A stretch of DNA of 64,000 nucleotides, taken from NCBI GenBank assembly GCA_963773105.1, contig CAVZAA010000001.1:124001-188000 (forward strand). The letters are read 5' to 3'. A program made the translations under genes and the position numbers. The notes beneath the pieces were generated by a model that did not search any database, was not told the origin of the DNA, and saw only the letters and a program-made list of their open reading frames with translations. The DNA is from Trebonia sp963773105 (GTDB taxonomy: Bacteria; Actinomycetota; Actinomycetes; Streptosporangiales; Streptosporangiaceae). Positions within the stretch are counted from its first letter, which is position 1; the number at the start of each line of letters is the position of its first letter. Positions 1 through 9,339 of the stretch are shown here, in pieces.

Positions 1-348
1 AAGGACGTACTCGGCCGGACGGGCGAGCAGGCGGCGGTCAGCTACCTAGAGGGCTGCGGGTTCCGGATCCTCGACCGGAACTGGCGCTCGGCTGACGGCG
101 AGATCGACATCGTCGCGGTCGAGCGGCACACGCTCGTCGTTTGCGAGGTGAAGACCCGCTCCGGCACCCGCTTCGGCACGCCGCTTGACGCGGTCGGCCG
201 GGCCAAGCGCGCACGACTGCGCAGGCTTGCGGCCCAGTGGCTCGCCGCCCACGGCATCCGCTTCGACCAGATCCGCATCGACGTGCTCGGCCTGCTCCGC
301 GACGGCGACGACGGGTTCACCATCGAGCACGTCCGGGGGGTGGGCTAG
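1..348 (+). CDS. YraN family (UPF0102) nuclease-like protein, 5' end cut by window
   Basis: Only the last 115 codons are present; the frame is open from base 1. The visible part holds the family's restriction-endonuclease-like core: GEIDIVA near residue 28 followed by CEVKTRSG near residue 48, the E/D...ExK arrangement of the fold. Family members are small (about 120 aa) proteins of unknown cellular role, usually encoded just before yifB and dprA, as here. The stop codon directly abuts the ATG of yifB, so the two are almost certainly co-transcribed. The true start lies outside the window. Confidence 0.88.
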   Translation, partial: KDVLGRTGEQAAVSYLEGCGFRILDRNWRSADGEIDIVAVERHTLVVCEVKTRSGTRFGTPLDAVGRAKRARLRRLAAQWLAAHGIRFDQIRIDVLGLLRDGDDGFTIEHVRGVG

Positions 349-1893
349 ATGCCGCTGGCCCGCGCTTTCTCGGTGGCGCTGGTGGGCGTCAGGGGCCATC
401 TGGTTGAGGTGGAGGCGGACATCGCCAACGGACTGCCCGCGACGATTCTGGTCGGGCTGCCGGACACGGCACTGCGCGAGGCACGCGACCGCATCCGCGC
501 CGCCATCGTCAACAGCGGCGAGAGCTGGCCGAATTCGAAGATCACGGTTGGCCTCTCGCCCGCTGCCCTGCCCAAGCGCGGCAGCGGTTTCGACCTGGCG
601 ATCGCGGTCGCAATTCTCGCCGCCGACGACAGCCTGCCGCTGACGGCCCCGGACCGGAAGATGTTCCTGGCCGAGCTCGGCCTGGACGGGCGGCTCCGCC
701 CGGTCCCAGGGGTGCTGCCAGCGGTGGTCGCGTCCGAGCCCGACTCGGACACCGTGGTGGTGGCGGCGCAGAACGCGGCCGAGGCCGCCCTCGTCCCCGG
801 CGTGCAGGTGGTGGGGGCGTCGACGCTGGCCGAGGTGATCATGTGGCTGCGCGGCGGGCCGCCGCCGACGCCGCCCACGCCTTCGGAGCCGCCGCCCGAC
901 GGCCCCGTGCCCGCGCTCGCCCTGGCCAAGAAGCTGGATCTGTCGGAGGTGCTGGGGCAGGCGGAGGCGCGGATGGCGGTGGAGATCTGCGCGGCGGGCG
1001 GGCATCATCTCTCGCTGCTCGGACCGCCCGGGGCGGGCAAGACGATGCTGGCCGAGCGGCTGCCGACGATCCTGCCGAAGCTTAAGGGGGCGGCGGCGAT
1101 CGAGGTGACGTCGATCCACTCCGTGGCCGGGGCGCTGACGGCGGGGGCCGGGCTGGTGACGGTGCCGCCCTTTTGCGCCCCGCATCACACGTCGTCGAAG
1201 GCAGCGATCGTCGGGGGCGGCTCGGGGCTGATCCGGCCGGGGGCGGCGAGCCTGGCGCACCGGGGGATATTGTTCCTCGACGAGGCGCCGGAGTTCTGCC
1301 GGGACGTGCTTGACGCGCTGCGGCAGCCGCTGGAGTCGGGGGAGGTGGCGATCGCCCGCGCCACCGCGGTGGCGAGGTTCCCCGCCCGGTTCACGCTGGT
1401 GCTGGCGGCGAACCCGTGCCCGTGCGCCCGGACGGCGACGCCGGGCGGATCGGGGTGCCGCTGCTCGCCGGCCGCCCGGCGCAGGTACCTGGGGAGGCTG
1501 TCGGGTCCGCTGATGGACCGGGTGGACGTCAAGGTCGTTCTGCAGCCGGTGAGCCGGCGCGACATGCTCTACGACCGTCGGTTCGCCGAGTCTTCTGCGG
1601 TGGTGGCGGAACGCGTCGCGGCGGCGCGTGAGCGGTCCGCCGCGCGGCTGGCGGGGACGCCGTGGCGGTTGAACGCGGAGATCCCGGGGGCGCAGCTGCG
1701 CCGGGCGTTCCCGCCCCAGCCGGGGTCGATGAAACCGCTGGAACGGGTGATGGAGCTTGGCCAGGTCTCCGCGCGGGGCGCGGACAAGATCATCAGGGTC
1801 GCCTGGTCGCTGGCCGACCTGGCCGGCCAGGACCGGCCCGGCGTTGACCAGGTCGGCCTCGCGATCGGACTGTGGCTGGGAGTCACCCAGTGA
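349..1893 (+). CDS. YifB/ComM family Mg-chelatase-like AAA+ ATPase
   Basis: 514 aa, typical length for the YifB/ComM family. An N-terminal ChlI-like fold (about residues 1-170) precedes a proline-rich linker and the AAA+ core: Walker A GPPGAGKT near residues 226-233, Walker B ILFLDEAPEF near 306-315, and the family signature AANPCPCA near 353. The C-terminal Mg-chelatase domain carries the sensor 2 region. ComM homologues are hexameric helicases that promote branch migration when transforming DNA is integrated, and the gene lies directly before dprA. ATG immediately follows the yraN stop, and the last bases overlap the dprA start, so this is one operon. Confidence 0.93.
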   Translation: MPLARAFSVALVGVRGHLVEVEADIANGLPATILVGLPDTALREARDRIRAAIVNSGESWPNSKITVGLSPAALPKRGSGFDLAIAVAILAADDSLPLTAPDRKMFLAELGLDGRLRPVPGVLPAVVASEPDSDTVVVAAQNAAEAALVPGVQVVGASTLAEVIMWLRGGPPPTPPTPSEPPPDGPVPALALAKKLDLSEVLGQAEARMAVEICAAGGHHLSLLGPPGAGKTMLAERLPTILPKLKGAAAIEVTSIHSVAGALTAGAGLVTVPPFCAPHHTSSKAAIVGGGSGLIRPGAASLAHRGILFLDEAPEFCRDVLDALRQPLESGEVAIARATAVARFPARFTLVLAANPCPCARTATPGGSGCRCSPAARRRYLGRLSGPLMDRVDVKVVLQPVSRRDMLYDRRFAESSAVVAERVAAARERSAARLAGTPWRLNAEIPGAQLRRAFPPQPGSMKPLERVMELGQVSARGADKIIRVAWSLADLAGQDRPGVDQVGLAIGLWLGVTQ

Positions 1894-3209
1894 ACGCCTC
1901 GCCGCAGGGCGGCCGACTGACCGACGGCGCGCTGACCGACGAGGCGTACGCGCGCGCGGCCCTGACCTACCTGGCGGAGCCCGCCGACCGCTGGCTCAGC
2001 GAGCTGATCCGGCTGCACGGGGCGGCGCCAGCGCTCAGCGCGATCAAATCGGGCCGCCTGCCCGACACGATCGGCGACGCCGCGCTGCGGCGCGCACTCC
2101 GGCGCGCCCTGGAGCGCTGGCGAGTTCGCCTGGACGAGCTGCCGACGCCGGACGACGTGATCGCCTTCCGCCGATCGGGGATCAGGCTCGTCTGCCCGGG
2201 TGATCCTGAATGGCCGGAGCAGCTGGCCGACCTCGGCGACGCCGAGCCCTACGCGCTGTGGCTGCGCGGCACCGCCGATCTGCGGTTCAACTGCTTGCGG
2301 TCGGTGGCGATGGTCGGCTCGCGGGCGGCGACCGCCTACGGCTCCTACGTCGCGGCCGAATTCGCCGCGTCGGTCGCGGCGCGAGGCTGGGCGGTGGTCT
2401 CCGGCGCGGCGTTCGGCGTGGACGCCTCGGCGCACCGGGGCGCACTCGGCGCGGACGGGGTGACGGTGGCGGTCCTGGCATGCGGGGTGGACGTCCCCTA
2501 CCCGGTCGGCCACGGGGAGCTGCTGGACGCGGTAGCCGCCCAGGGGGTGATCGTCAGCGAGTGGCCGCCGGGCCGAACCGTGAACAGGCTCAGGTTCCTG
2601 GTCCGCAACCGGGTGATCTCCGCCCTCGCGACCGGGACGCTGGTGGTGGAGGCGGGCGAGCGCAGCGGGGCGGTCAACACCGCGCGGCACGCCCGGGACC
2701 TCGGCCGGCCGCTCATGGCCGTTCCCGGCCCGGTCACCTCCGACCAGTCGGCCGGCTGCCACCGCGTCATCCGCGACTGGCAGGGCACCCTCGTCACCAC
2801 CGCCGCCGAGGTCATCGAGCACCTATCCCCGGTCGGCGCGACCCTCGAATCAACGCTTAGACCAGCGAACGCGCCGTTCCTCGCCGCCGCTACCGGCCCT
2901 GTTGCCCCCGTCGGTCCAACTGACCCCGTCGGCTCCCTAGAACCCGCCAGCCCGACCGACGCAGCCGATCCCACCCCGCCAAGATCGTCGCGCAGGCGGC
3001 GGGCCCGGCCCGCGCTCGACCTCGACGCCATGGATCTGGAGACGACCCAGGTCCTCGACGCGATGCCTGCCCGCGGCGGGATGGCGACGACGCGCATCGC
3101 GCAGCGGGCGGGCGTGGCCCCGACGACGGCGGTCCGCTGCCTAGCCGCCCTCGCGACGTCAGGGTTCATCGAGCGCTGCGAAGAGGGCTGGCGACTGAGC
3201 CGCGCCTGA
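1890..3209 (+). CDS. dprA: DNA-processing protein DprA
   Basis: DprA/Smf protects incoming single-stranded DNA and loads RecA. The Rossmann-like core shows MVGSRAATAYG, SGAAFGVDASAHRGAL, LACGVDVPYP and FLVRNRVISAL, the last holding the conserved RNR(x)I segment. The C-terminal 60 residues form the winged-helix DprA domain (MPARGGMATTRIAQRAGVAP). I place the start at GTG 1890, which overlaps the yifB stop as GTGA; a GTG six codons earlier is possible. Between core and winged helix there is a 60-residue Pro/Ala-rich linker. A hairpin just after the stop probably ends the yraN-yifB-dprA operon. Confidence 0.93.
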   Translation: MNASPQGGRLTDGALTDEAYARAALTYLAEPADRWLSELIRLHGAAPALSAIKSGRLPDTIGDAALRRALRRALERWRVRLDELPTPDDVIAFRRSGIRLVCPGDPEWPEQLADLGDAEPYALWLRGTADLRFNCLRSVAMVGSRAATAYGSYVAAEFAASVAARGWAVVSGAAFGVDASAHRGALGADGVTVAVLACGVDVPYPVGHGELLDAVAAQGVIVSEWPPGRTVNRLRFLVRNRVISALATGTLVVEAGERSGAVNTARHARDLGRPLMAVPGPVTSDQSAGCHRVIRDWQGTLVTTAAEVIEHLSPVGATLESTLRPANAPFLAAATGPVAPVGPTDPVGSLEPASPTDAADPTPPRSSRRRRARPALDLDAMDLETTQVLDAMPARGGMATTRIAQRAGVAPTTAVRCLAALATSGFIERCEEGWRLSRA

Positions 3210-3265
3210 CCGAGAGCTGGCCGAGACCATCCGCGGGCGCGGCGAGTTCGTCGCCGATAAGGGAA

Positions 3266-3295
3266 CGCCCCGCCACCCGAGTAGGTGACGGGGCG
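3266..3295. terminator. GC-rich hairpin between convergent dprA and hypothetical gene
   Basis: CGCCCCG at 3266-3272 pairs perfectly with CGGGGCG at 3289-3295, and the stem continues inward with CACC/GGTG around one mismatch and a six-base loop. It sits between the dprA stop and the end of a gene on the minus strand, so it can serve both directions. There is no clear T tract, which is common for actinobacterial terminators. Confidence 0.6.
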
Positions 3296-3309
3296 CCGCC
3301 GACCGAGGT

Positions 3310-3777
3310 TCAGCTGGCCGTCTGGAGATGGGTGGCGGTGATGACCGCCGAGTTCAGCGCGTACGATCCCTCGCCCGTGTCGCTGTCATAGCCGAAGGCG
3401 TACACGTCCAGCGTCTCCCCGCCCGACGGCACGGTGATCTCGGACTCGCCGCTGTAATAGCTGTTGATCGTGTCGCCGTCCGCGACGATGGTCGCGGTCG
3501 GGTCCTCGAGCGCTCCGGCGCCGACGTTGAACAGGTCGTTGGTGAAGCCGGAGTTCACGGGGCCGTCGTAGACGAACAGCTGCGGGAACACGTCGCCGGC
3601 GGTGTTCGCGTTCGGGGTGGCGGTGAAGTCGGCGTCGACCAGCCAGGTGCCGGCGGCCAGGGTGACGGTGCCGACGAGCGTCTTGCGGGCCGTGAACGAG
3701 CCGCCGGTGTTGATTGCCGGCGTGCTCGTGGTGACGAGCTGCTTCGCGGCCGTCGAGACCACAACTTTTCTTTCCAT
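3310..3777 (-). CDS. Hypothetical beta-rich protein of unknown function
   Basis: 155 aa from ATG 3777, which follows AAGGAAA about 14 bases upstream; an in-frame start 34 codons further up would add a charged segment unlike the rest. I do not recognise a family. The sequence alternates short hydrophobic strands with Gly/Asp/Thr turns (GTWLVDADFTA, FPQLFVYDGP, ETLDVYAFGYD), suggesting a beta-sandwich, and it has no signal peptide, membrane segment or cysteine. It faces dprA and shares a terminator with it. The upstream region is noticeably AT-richer than its surroundings, so it may be an acquired gene. Confidence 0.6.
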   Translation of the reverse strand: MERKVVVSTAAKQLVTTSTPAINTGGSFTARKTLVGTVTLAAGTWLVDADFTATPNANTAGDVFPQLFVYDGPVNSGFTNDLFNVGAGALEDPTATIVADGDTINSYYSGESEITVPSGGETLDVYAFGYDSDTGEGSYALNSAVITATHLQTAS

Positions 3778-4001
3778 TCTGTTCGAATTATTTTCCTTGC
3801 GGGATTCCCTGATCGCAGGCCGGTCCGCCCCTCCTGCCAATCCGACACATTTCCACTTCTCTCGGATATCCGCCAGCACCGTGTGCCTCGCGTCCCAAAG
3901 GCGCTTACTTAGGACACCTCTGTCAAAACTCGCCGAGACAAACCGCTACGACATTGCCAGGGTCGTTTCCGAACAGCCTCGGACCGGTGCACACTGTCCC
4001 C

Positions 4002-4973
4002 ATGGCAGTGCCACGCAGCCGTGCCGCCGACGCGGCTGACCCGACCGAGGGCCTACCGTTGGCGCTGACCGAAGCGCTGGCGGCGTTCTGCCGTCATCTC
4101 GCCGCCGAACGGGCCCTCTCGAGCCACACCGTGCGCGCCTATCACGGCGACATCCAGTCGCTCCTCGAGCACGCGTACCGGTCCGGGATCGCCGACCCCG
4201 GCGCACTCGACCTGACCGCGCTGCGCGGCTGGCTGGCGGACCAGCATCAGTCGGGCGCGGCCCGGGCGACGCTGGCCCGGCGGGGCGCGGCGGCGCGGGC
4301 GTTCACCGCCTTCGCGCACCGTCAGGGGTGGCTCGCGATCGACCCCGGGCCGCAGCTCGGCACCCCCAAGGCCCGCCGGGTGCTGCCGCAGGTGCTGCGT
4401 CGGGATGAGATGAGCAGGGTTCTGGCCGACAGCGAGGACCGGGCGCTGCGCGAGCTCGCCTCGGGCCAGCACGCCGCGGCGGCGCTGGCGCTGCGCGACG
4501 TGGCGGTGCTCGAGCTGCTGTACGCATCGGCCATCCGGGTCAGCGAGCTGTGCGAGCTTGACGTCGGCGGCCTCGAACTGGATCGGCGCACGGTCCGGGT
4601 GTTCGGCAAGGGCGGCAAGGAGCGCGTCGTCCCGGTCGGGGTGCCCGCCGTACGAGCGGTGTCGCGCTGGGAGGACGCGGGACGTCCGGTTCTGGCCGGC
4701 GGGCAGAGCGGCGCCGCTCTGTTCCTCGGGGCGCGCGGCGGCCGCCTCGATCCGCGGACCGCGCGGCGCATCGTGCACGCCCACGGCATGCACGACGCGG
4801 GCCCGCACGCGATCAGGCACACGGCCGCCACGCACCTGCTCGAAGGGGGTGCGGACCTGCGCAGCGTGCAGGAGATCCTCGGGCATTCCTCGCCCGCCAC
4901 CACCCAGATTTACACCCACGTCTCGGCCGAGCGGCTGAAGGCAAGCTACCGTCAGGCACATCCGCGCGCCTAG
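4002..4973 (+). CDS. xerC: Tyrosine recombinase, XerC/XerD type
   Basis: 323 aa, close to the 300-aa norm for Xer proteins. The N-terminal SAM-like core-binding domain (FCRHLAAERALSSHTVRAYHGD) is followed by the catalytic domain with R179 (SAIRVSEL), Lys in VFGKGGKERVV, H269-R272 (HAIRHTAATH), H295 (LGHSS) and the nucleophile Y304 (QIYTHVS). All catalytic residues are present. The start is ATG 4002. It lies alone between dprA and rpsB, the usual place of the actinobacterial XerC homologue, so chromosome dimer resolution at dif with a XerD partner is the likely job; a phage-type integrase is less likely because no att site or phage gene is nearby. Confidence 0.88.
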   Translation: MAVPRSRAADAADPTEGLPLALTEALAAFCRHLAAERALSSHTVRAYHGDIQSLLEHAYRSGIADPGALDLTALRGWLADQHQSGAARATLARRGAAARAFTAFAHRQGWLAIDPGPQLGTPKARRVLPQVLRRDEMSRVLADSEDRALRELASGQHAAAALALRDVAVLELLYASAIRVSELCELDVGGLELDRRTVRVFGKGGKERVVPVGVPAVRAVSRWEDAGRPVLAGGQSGAALFLGARGGRLDPRTARRIVHAHGMHDAGPHAIRHTAATHLLEGGADLRSVQEILGHSSPATTQIYTHVSAERLKASYRQAHPRA

Positions 4974-5010
4974 CTAGAAGTCAGGGACCACGGCTGCCCC
5001 TGACTTCTAG
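4974..5010 (+). terminator. Perfect 13-bp hairpin after xerC
   Basis: CTAGAAGTCAGGG at 4974-4986 is exactly complementary to 4998-5010, with an 11-base loop. It begins on the base after the xerC stop codon and separates the recombinase from the ribosomal protein operon. Confidence 0.8.
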
Positions 5011-5325
5011 TAACCTTGGTAGTGGCCACCCCAGCAAAACACCGGCAACGGTGCCCTGGAGAGGCCGCAATTCGCGTGCTCGCATGCCGCGTGTTATCAC
5101 GCGGGACGCGCCACTCGGTCCGCCAACCGGACCGGCAGGCCCTGGCAGCAGCCAGGACCGGCCAGGTCAGCCCGGTCGGCGGCAGGGCGTGATCGGACCA
5201 CCATCGAGCACCAGGAGTAACCGAGCCGCGCACGGAACGGCCACGGTCATGGAAGGCAGCGTCGGCAACGGCGTTACCGCCAGGGCACCCACGTTCCGCG
5301 CGCACGAAATGAAGGGACCGCAGCC
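5011..5325 (+). promoter_or_regulatory. Gene-free leader upstream of rpsB
   Basis: 315 bases without a credible gene lie between the xerC terminator and the rpsB start. The rpsB promoter must be here and the 5' UTR could be long, as often seen for S2 operons that are autoregulated, but I see no well-matched -35/-10 pair and no leader structure I can name. A GAAGGGA Shine-Dalgarno sits about 8 bases before the rpsB ATG. Confidence 0.35.
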
Positions 5326-6345
5326 ATGAGCACGGTCGTCACGATGAAGCAGCTCCTCGAGAGCGGTGTCCACTTCGGCCACCAGACCCGGCGCTGGAAC
5401 CCGAAGATGAAGCGCTACATCTTCACCGAGCGCAACGGCATCTACATCATCGACCTGCAGCAGTCGCTCGCCTACATCGACCGCGCGTACGAGTTCATCA
5501 GGGAGACGGTCGCCCACGGCGGCACGATCCTCTACGTCGGCACCAAGAAGCAGGCCCAGGAGGCGATCGCCGAGCAGGCGCGCAGGGTCGGCATGCCGTA
5601 CGTGAACCAGCGCTGGCTGGGCGGCATGCTCACCAACTTCTCCACCGTGTACAAGCGCCTGCAGCGCCTGAAGGAGCTCGAGGAGATCGACTTCAACGAC
5701 GTCGCGGGCTCCGGCATGACCAAGAAGGAACTGCTCGGCCTCAAGCGCGAGAAGGACAAGCTCGACAAGACCCTGGGCGGCATCAGGGACATGGCCCGGG
5801 TGCCGAGCGCAGTCTGGGTGGTGGACACCAAGAAGGAGCACATCGCGATCAACGAGGCCCGCAAGCTGGGCATCCCGGTCGTCGCGATCCTCGACACCAA
5901 CTGCGACCCGGACGAGGTCAACTACCCGATCCCCGGTAACGACGACGCGATCCGCAGCGTGGCGCTGCTGACCCGCGTGGTCGCCGACGCGGTGGCGGAC
6001 GGCCTGATGGCGCGCGCGGGCGCGTCGCAAGCCGACGAGAAGCCGGCCGACGACACGTTCTCGGCGACCGGCGCCGTGGACGAGCCGCTGCCGGAGTGGG
6101 AGCGGGACCTGCTGGCCGGCGGCGCCACGGCCGACGCCGCCGCGACCGAGGAAGTCCAGGAGTCCACGGTCTCCGACCCGGCCGAGGCCGAGGCCGAGAT
6201 CGCCGCGGTCGCGCCTGACACCGCCGACATCGCCGCGGCCGCCGCCTCTGAGGAGACCCCCGCGGCCGCTGAGGCCGCCGCCGAGGACGCCGCCGACGCC
6301 GGCGCGGTCGAGACCGCTGCCGCCGAGACCGCCGACGCCGAGTAG
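5326..6345 (+). CDS. rpsB: 30S ribosomal protein S2 with long acidic tail
   Basis: The first 230 residues are a full, well-conserved S2 (VHFGHQTRRWNPKM near residue 15, QRWLGGMLTNF near 96, DTNCDPDEVNYPIPGNDDA near 193). S2 is a late-assembling small-subunit protein needed for S1/mRNA recruitment. Beyond the usual end the protein continues about 100 residues as an Ala/Glu/Asp-rich, probably disordered tail (339 aa in all versus roughly 230-300 in most bacteria). The ATG has a good Shine-Dalgarno. tsf follows 61 bases downstream, the standard order. Confidence 0.96.
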   Translation: MSTVVTMKQLLESGVHFGHQTRRWNPKMKRYIFTERNGIYIIDLQQSLAYIDRAYEFIRETVAHGGTILYVGTKKQAQEAIAEQARRVGMPYVNQRWLGGMLTNFSTVYKRLQRLKELEEIDFNDVAGSGMTKKELLGLKREKDKLDKTLGGIRDMARVPSAVWVVDTKKEHIAINEARKLGIPVVAILDTNCDPDEVNYPIPGNDDAIRSVALLTRVVADAVADGLMARAGASQADEKPADDTFSATGAVDEPLPEWERDLLAGGATADAAATEEVQESTVSDPAEAEAEIAAVAPDTADIAAAAASEETPAAAEAAAEDAADAGAVETAAAETADAE

Positions 6346-6406
6346 GACCACGGCAAAGCGCGACTCACGACCAACGTCGATAACCACTGACGAGCAAGGA
6401 ACAGAC

Positions 6407-7246
6407 ATGGCGAATATCTCCGCCGCGGACGTGAAGCGGCTCCGGGAGCAGACCGGCGCCGGAATGATGGACTGCAAGAACGCCCTGGCCGAGGCCGACG
6501 GCGACTTCGAGCTTGCCATCGAGAACCTGCGCAAGAAGGGCGTCAAGGACGCCGGCAAGCGCGCCGACCGCACGGCGGGCAACGGCCTCGTCGACCGCCG
6601 AGCTTGACGGCACCGAGGCGGGCGTCCTGGTCGAGCTGAACTGCGAGACCGACTTCGTGGCCAAGAACGAGCAGTTCCAGGAGCTGGCGGCCAAGATCGC
6701 GCAGGCCGCCCTGGCGAACAAGGTCGCCGACCGGCTCGCGCTGCTCACCACCGAGACGACCGACGGCAAGTCCGTCGAGCAGCTCATCGAGGAGGCGAGC
6801 GCCTCGATCAAGGAGAAGATCGAGCTCGGCCGGTACGCCCGCCTCGACGGGCGGCTACGTGACCACCTACCTGCACCGCTCCGACCGGGACCTGCCGCCC
6901 ACGCTCGGCGTGCTGGTCCAGCTCGACGGGGCCAACGAGGCGGTCGCCAAGGATCTGGCGCAGCAGATCGCGGCGACCCCGGCCCAGTACGTCACCCGGG
7001 ACGAGGTGCCCGCCGACCTGGTCGAGAAGGAGCGCCGGATCGCCGAGGAGATGACCCGCGAGGAGGGCAAGCCGGAGCAGGCGATCCCGAAGATCGTCGA
7101 GGGCCGGGTCAACTCCTTCTTCAAGGACATCGTGCTCACCGAGCAGGCGAGCGTGAAGGACCCGAAGCAGTCGATCAAGTCGGTCCTCGCGGCCGGCAAG
7201 GTGAACGTGCATGGCATTCGCGCGCTTCCGCGTCGGCCAGGCGTAA
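6407..7246 (+). CDS. tsf: Elongation factor Ts, reading frame broken by three +1 indels
   Basis: EF-Ts recycles EF-Tu-GDP. The N-terminal UBA-like domain (SAADVKRLREQTGAGMMDCK) starts at ATG 6407, but the frame breaks near 6595, near 6850 and at about 7210, each time by one extra base. Read across the breaks the protein runs through LNCETDFVAKNE, LGRYARLDGGYVTTYL and ends AFARFRVGQA at the TAA 7244-7246: 278 aa, a normal EF-Ts length. All conserved residues survive, so sequencing indels are more likely than decay of an essential gene. rpsB lies upstream; pyrH, normally next, is missing. Confidence 0.85.
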
Positions 7247-7295
7247 GCTCGGCGTCTGGACCTAGCGTCTAGGCAAAGCCCAGAGCACCGGTAGT

Positions 7296-7328
7296 GTGGT
7301 GAACGTCGTCATGGACGGCGTTCACCAC
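7296..7328 (+). terminator. Strong hairpin between tsf and frr
   Basis: A 15-base stem (GTGGTGAACGTCGTC against GACGGCGTTCACCAC, one G-T wobble) closes on a three-base loop. It occupies the place where pyrH would normally stand and may terminate rpsB-tsf transcription or mark the scar of a rearrangement. Confidence 0.6.
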
Positions 7329-7367
7329 AGCCACGGATCGGCACGTGTGCACAGGAGCTGAATACCA

Positions 7368-7926
7368 ATGATCGATGACACCCTCCTCGAAGCAGAGGAG
7401 AAGATGGACAAGGCCGTCACGGTCGCCAGGAAGACTTCAGCAACATCCGCACCGGCCGCGTCCACCCCGCCGTCTTCTCCAAGATCACGGCGGAGTACTA
7501 CGGCACGCAGACCCCGCTGGACCAGCTCGCCTCCTTCCATGTGCCCGAGCCACGGATGATCACGGTGAAGCCGCACGACAAGAGCTCCCTGAGCCGCGAT
7601 CGAGAAGGCGATCAGGAACAGCGACCTCGGGGTCAACCCGTCCAACGACGGCGTGCTGATCCGCGTCATCTTCCCCGAGCTGACCGAGGAGCGCAGGCGC
7701 GAGTACATCAAGACCGCCCGCTCCAAGGCCGAGGACTCCCGCGTCGTCCATCCGCAACATCAGGCGGCACGCCAAGGACGCCCTCGACAAGATGGTGAAG
7801 AACAGCGAGGTGGGCGAGGACGACGCCCGCCGCGCCGAGCGGGAGCTGCAGGATCTCACCGACACCTACATCGGCAAGATCGACGAGCTGCTCAAGCACA
7901 AGGAAGCCGAGCTGCTCGAAGTCTGA
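7368..7926 (+). CDS. frr: Ribosome recycling factor, frame broken by three single-base indels
   Basis: RRF splits post-termination ribosomes with EF-G. ATG 7368 follows AGGAGC. The frame shifts near 7432 (one base missing), near 7600 and near 7747 (one extra base each). Across these, the reading gives DFSNIRTGRVHPAVF, YYGTQTPLDQLASFHVPEPR, NDGVLIRVIFPELTEERR and the C-terminal helix ending KEAELLEV at 7926. The corrected length is exactly 185 aa, the canonical RRF size. The clean correction argues for sequence error rather than pseudogenisation. cdsA follows 32 bases later. Confidence 0.84.
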
Positions 7927-7958
7927 GCGCCATCCGCGCCGACCGCAGCCAACCCGCC

Positions 7959-8878
<920 letters not shown>

Positions 8879-9045
8879 AGAAGCAAAAGAAAAACAAGAA
8901 ACAAAAGTCAAAGACGAGGTTGTCCGAACGGACCCTGGTTTCACCTACTCCGCATGCCCGCACGCGAACGATGTTTGACCCCCGGCTTCCGAGGAAGTTG
9001 ACCGTCGGCAATTCGCTCGGGCTTCAGGAAACGGAGTCAACGGAC

Positions 9046-9219
9046 ATGTTTCGGGTCAGCAGGATCCTCCTCCTCATATATATCGCCGTCGGGGTGTTCA
9101 TCGCCTGGGACCACCACTACATCACCCTCGCATGGCTTCGCGCCGTGGCGAGCGCCCTCCTCGCGATCTTCCTCTGGTTCCTGGTACTGCTAGGCGTCAA
9201 CCTGCACGTCCACGGTTAA
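9046..9219 (+). CDS. Small two-helix membrane protein, hypothetical
   Basis: 57 aa from ATG 9046, preceded by GGAAACGGAG. Two hydrophobic stretches (about residues 7-19 and 34-52) predict two transmembrane helices with a short His-rich loop between (WDHHY) and a His-containing tail. I recognise no family. It stands alone after cdsA behind an unusually A-rich spacer and in front of a strong hairpin, so it probably has its own promoter. Confidence 0.5.
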   Translation: MFRVSRILLLIYIAVGVFIAWDHHYITLAWLRAVASALLAIFLWFLVLLGVNLHVHG

Positions 9220-9255
9220 CCCGGCACCAGAACCGCTAGAAGGGCACGCCCCGTA

Positions 9256-9297
9256 GTTGTGGCAATGATGGGCCTGTTACGCCATTGTTGCCACAAC
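9256..9297. terminator. 16-bp near-perfect hairpin between convergent genes
   Basis: GTTGTGGCAATGATGG at 9256-9271 pairs with CCATTGTTGCCACAAC at 9282-9297 (14 of 16 matched), loop about ten bases. It lies between the small membrane protein gene and the minus-strand DUF1707 gene and can terminate both. Confidence 0.7.
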
Positions 9298-9339
9298 GGC
9301 GTTCATTGGCGCGACGGTCACATTGCGGTGCCGCCGACG

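Noticed and set aside
4002..4973. Phage integrase marking a prophage
   Set aside because: No phage genes or att site; position and length fit the chromosomal XerC.
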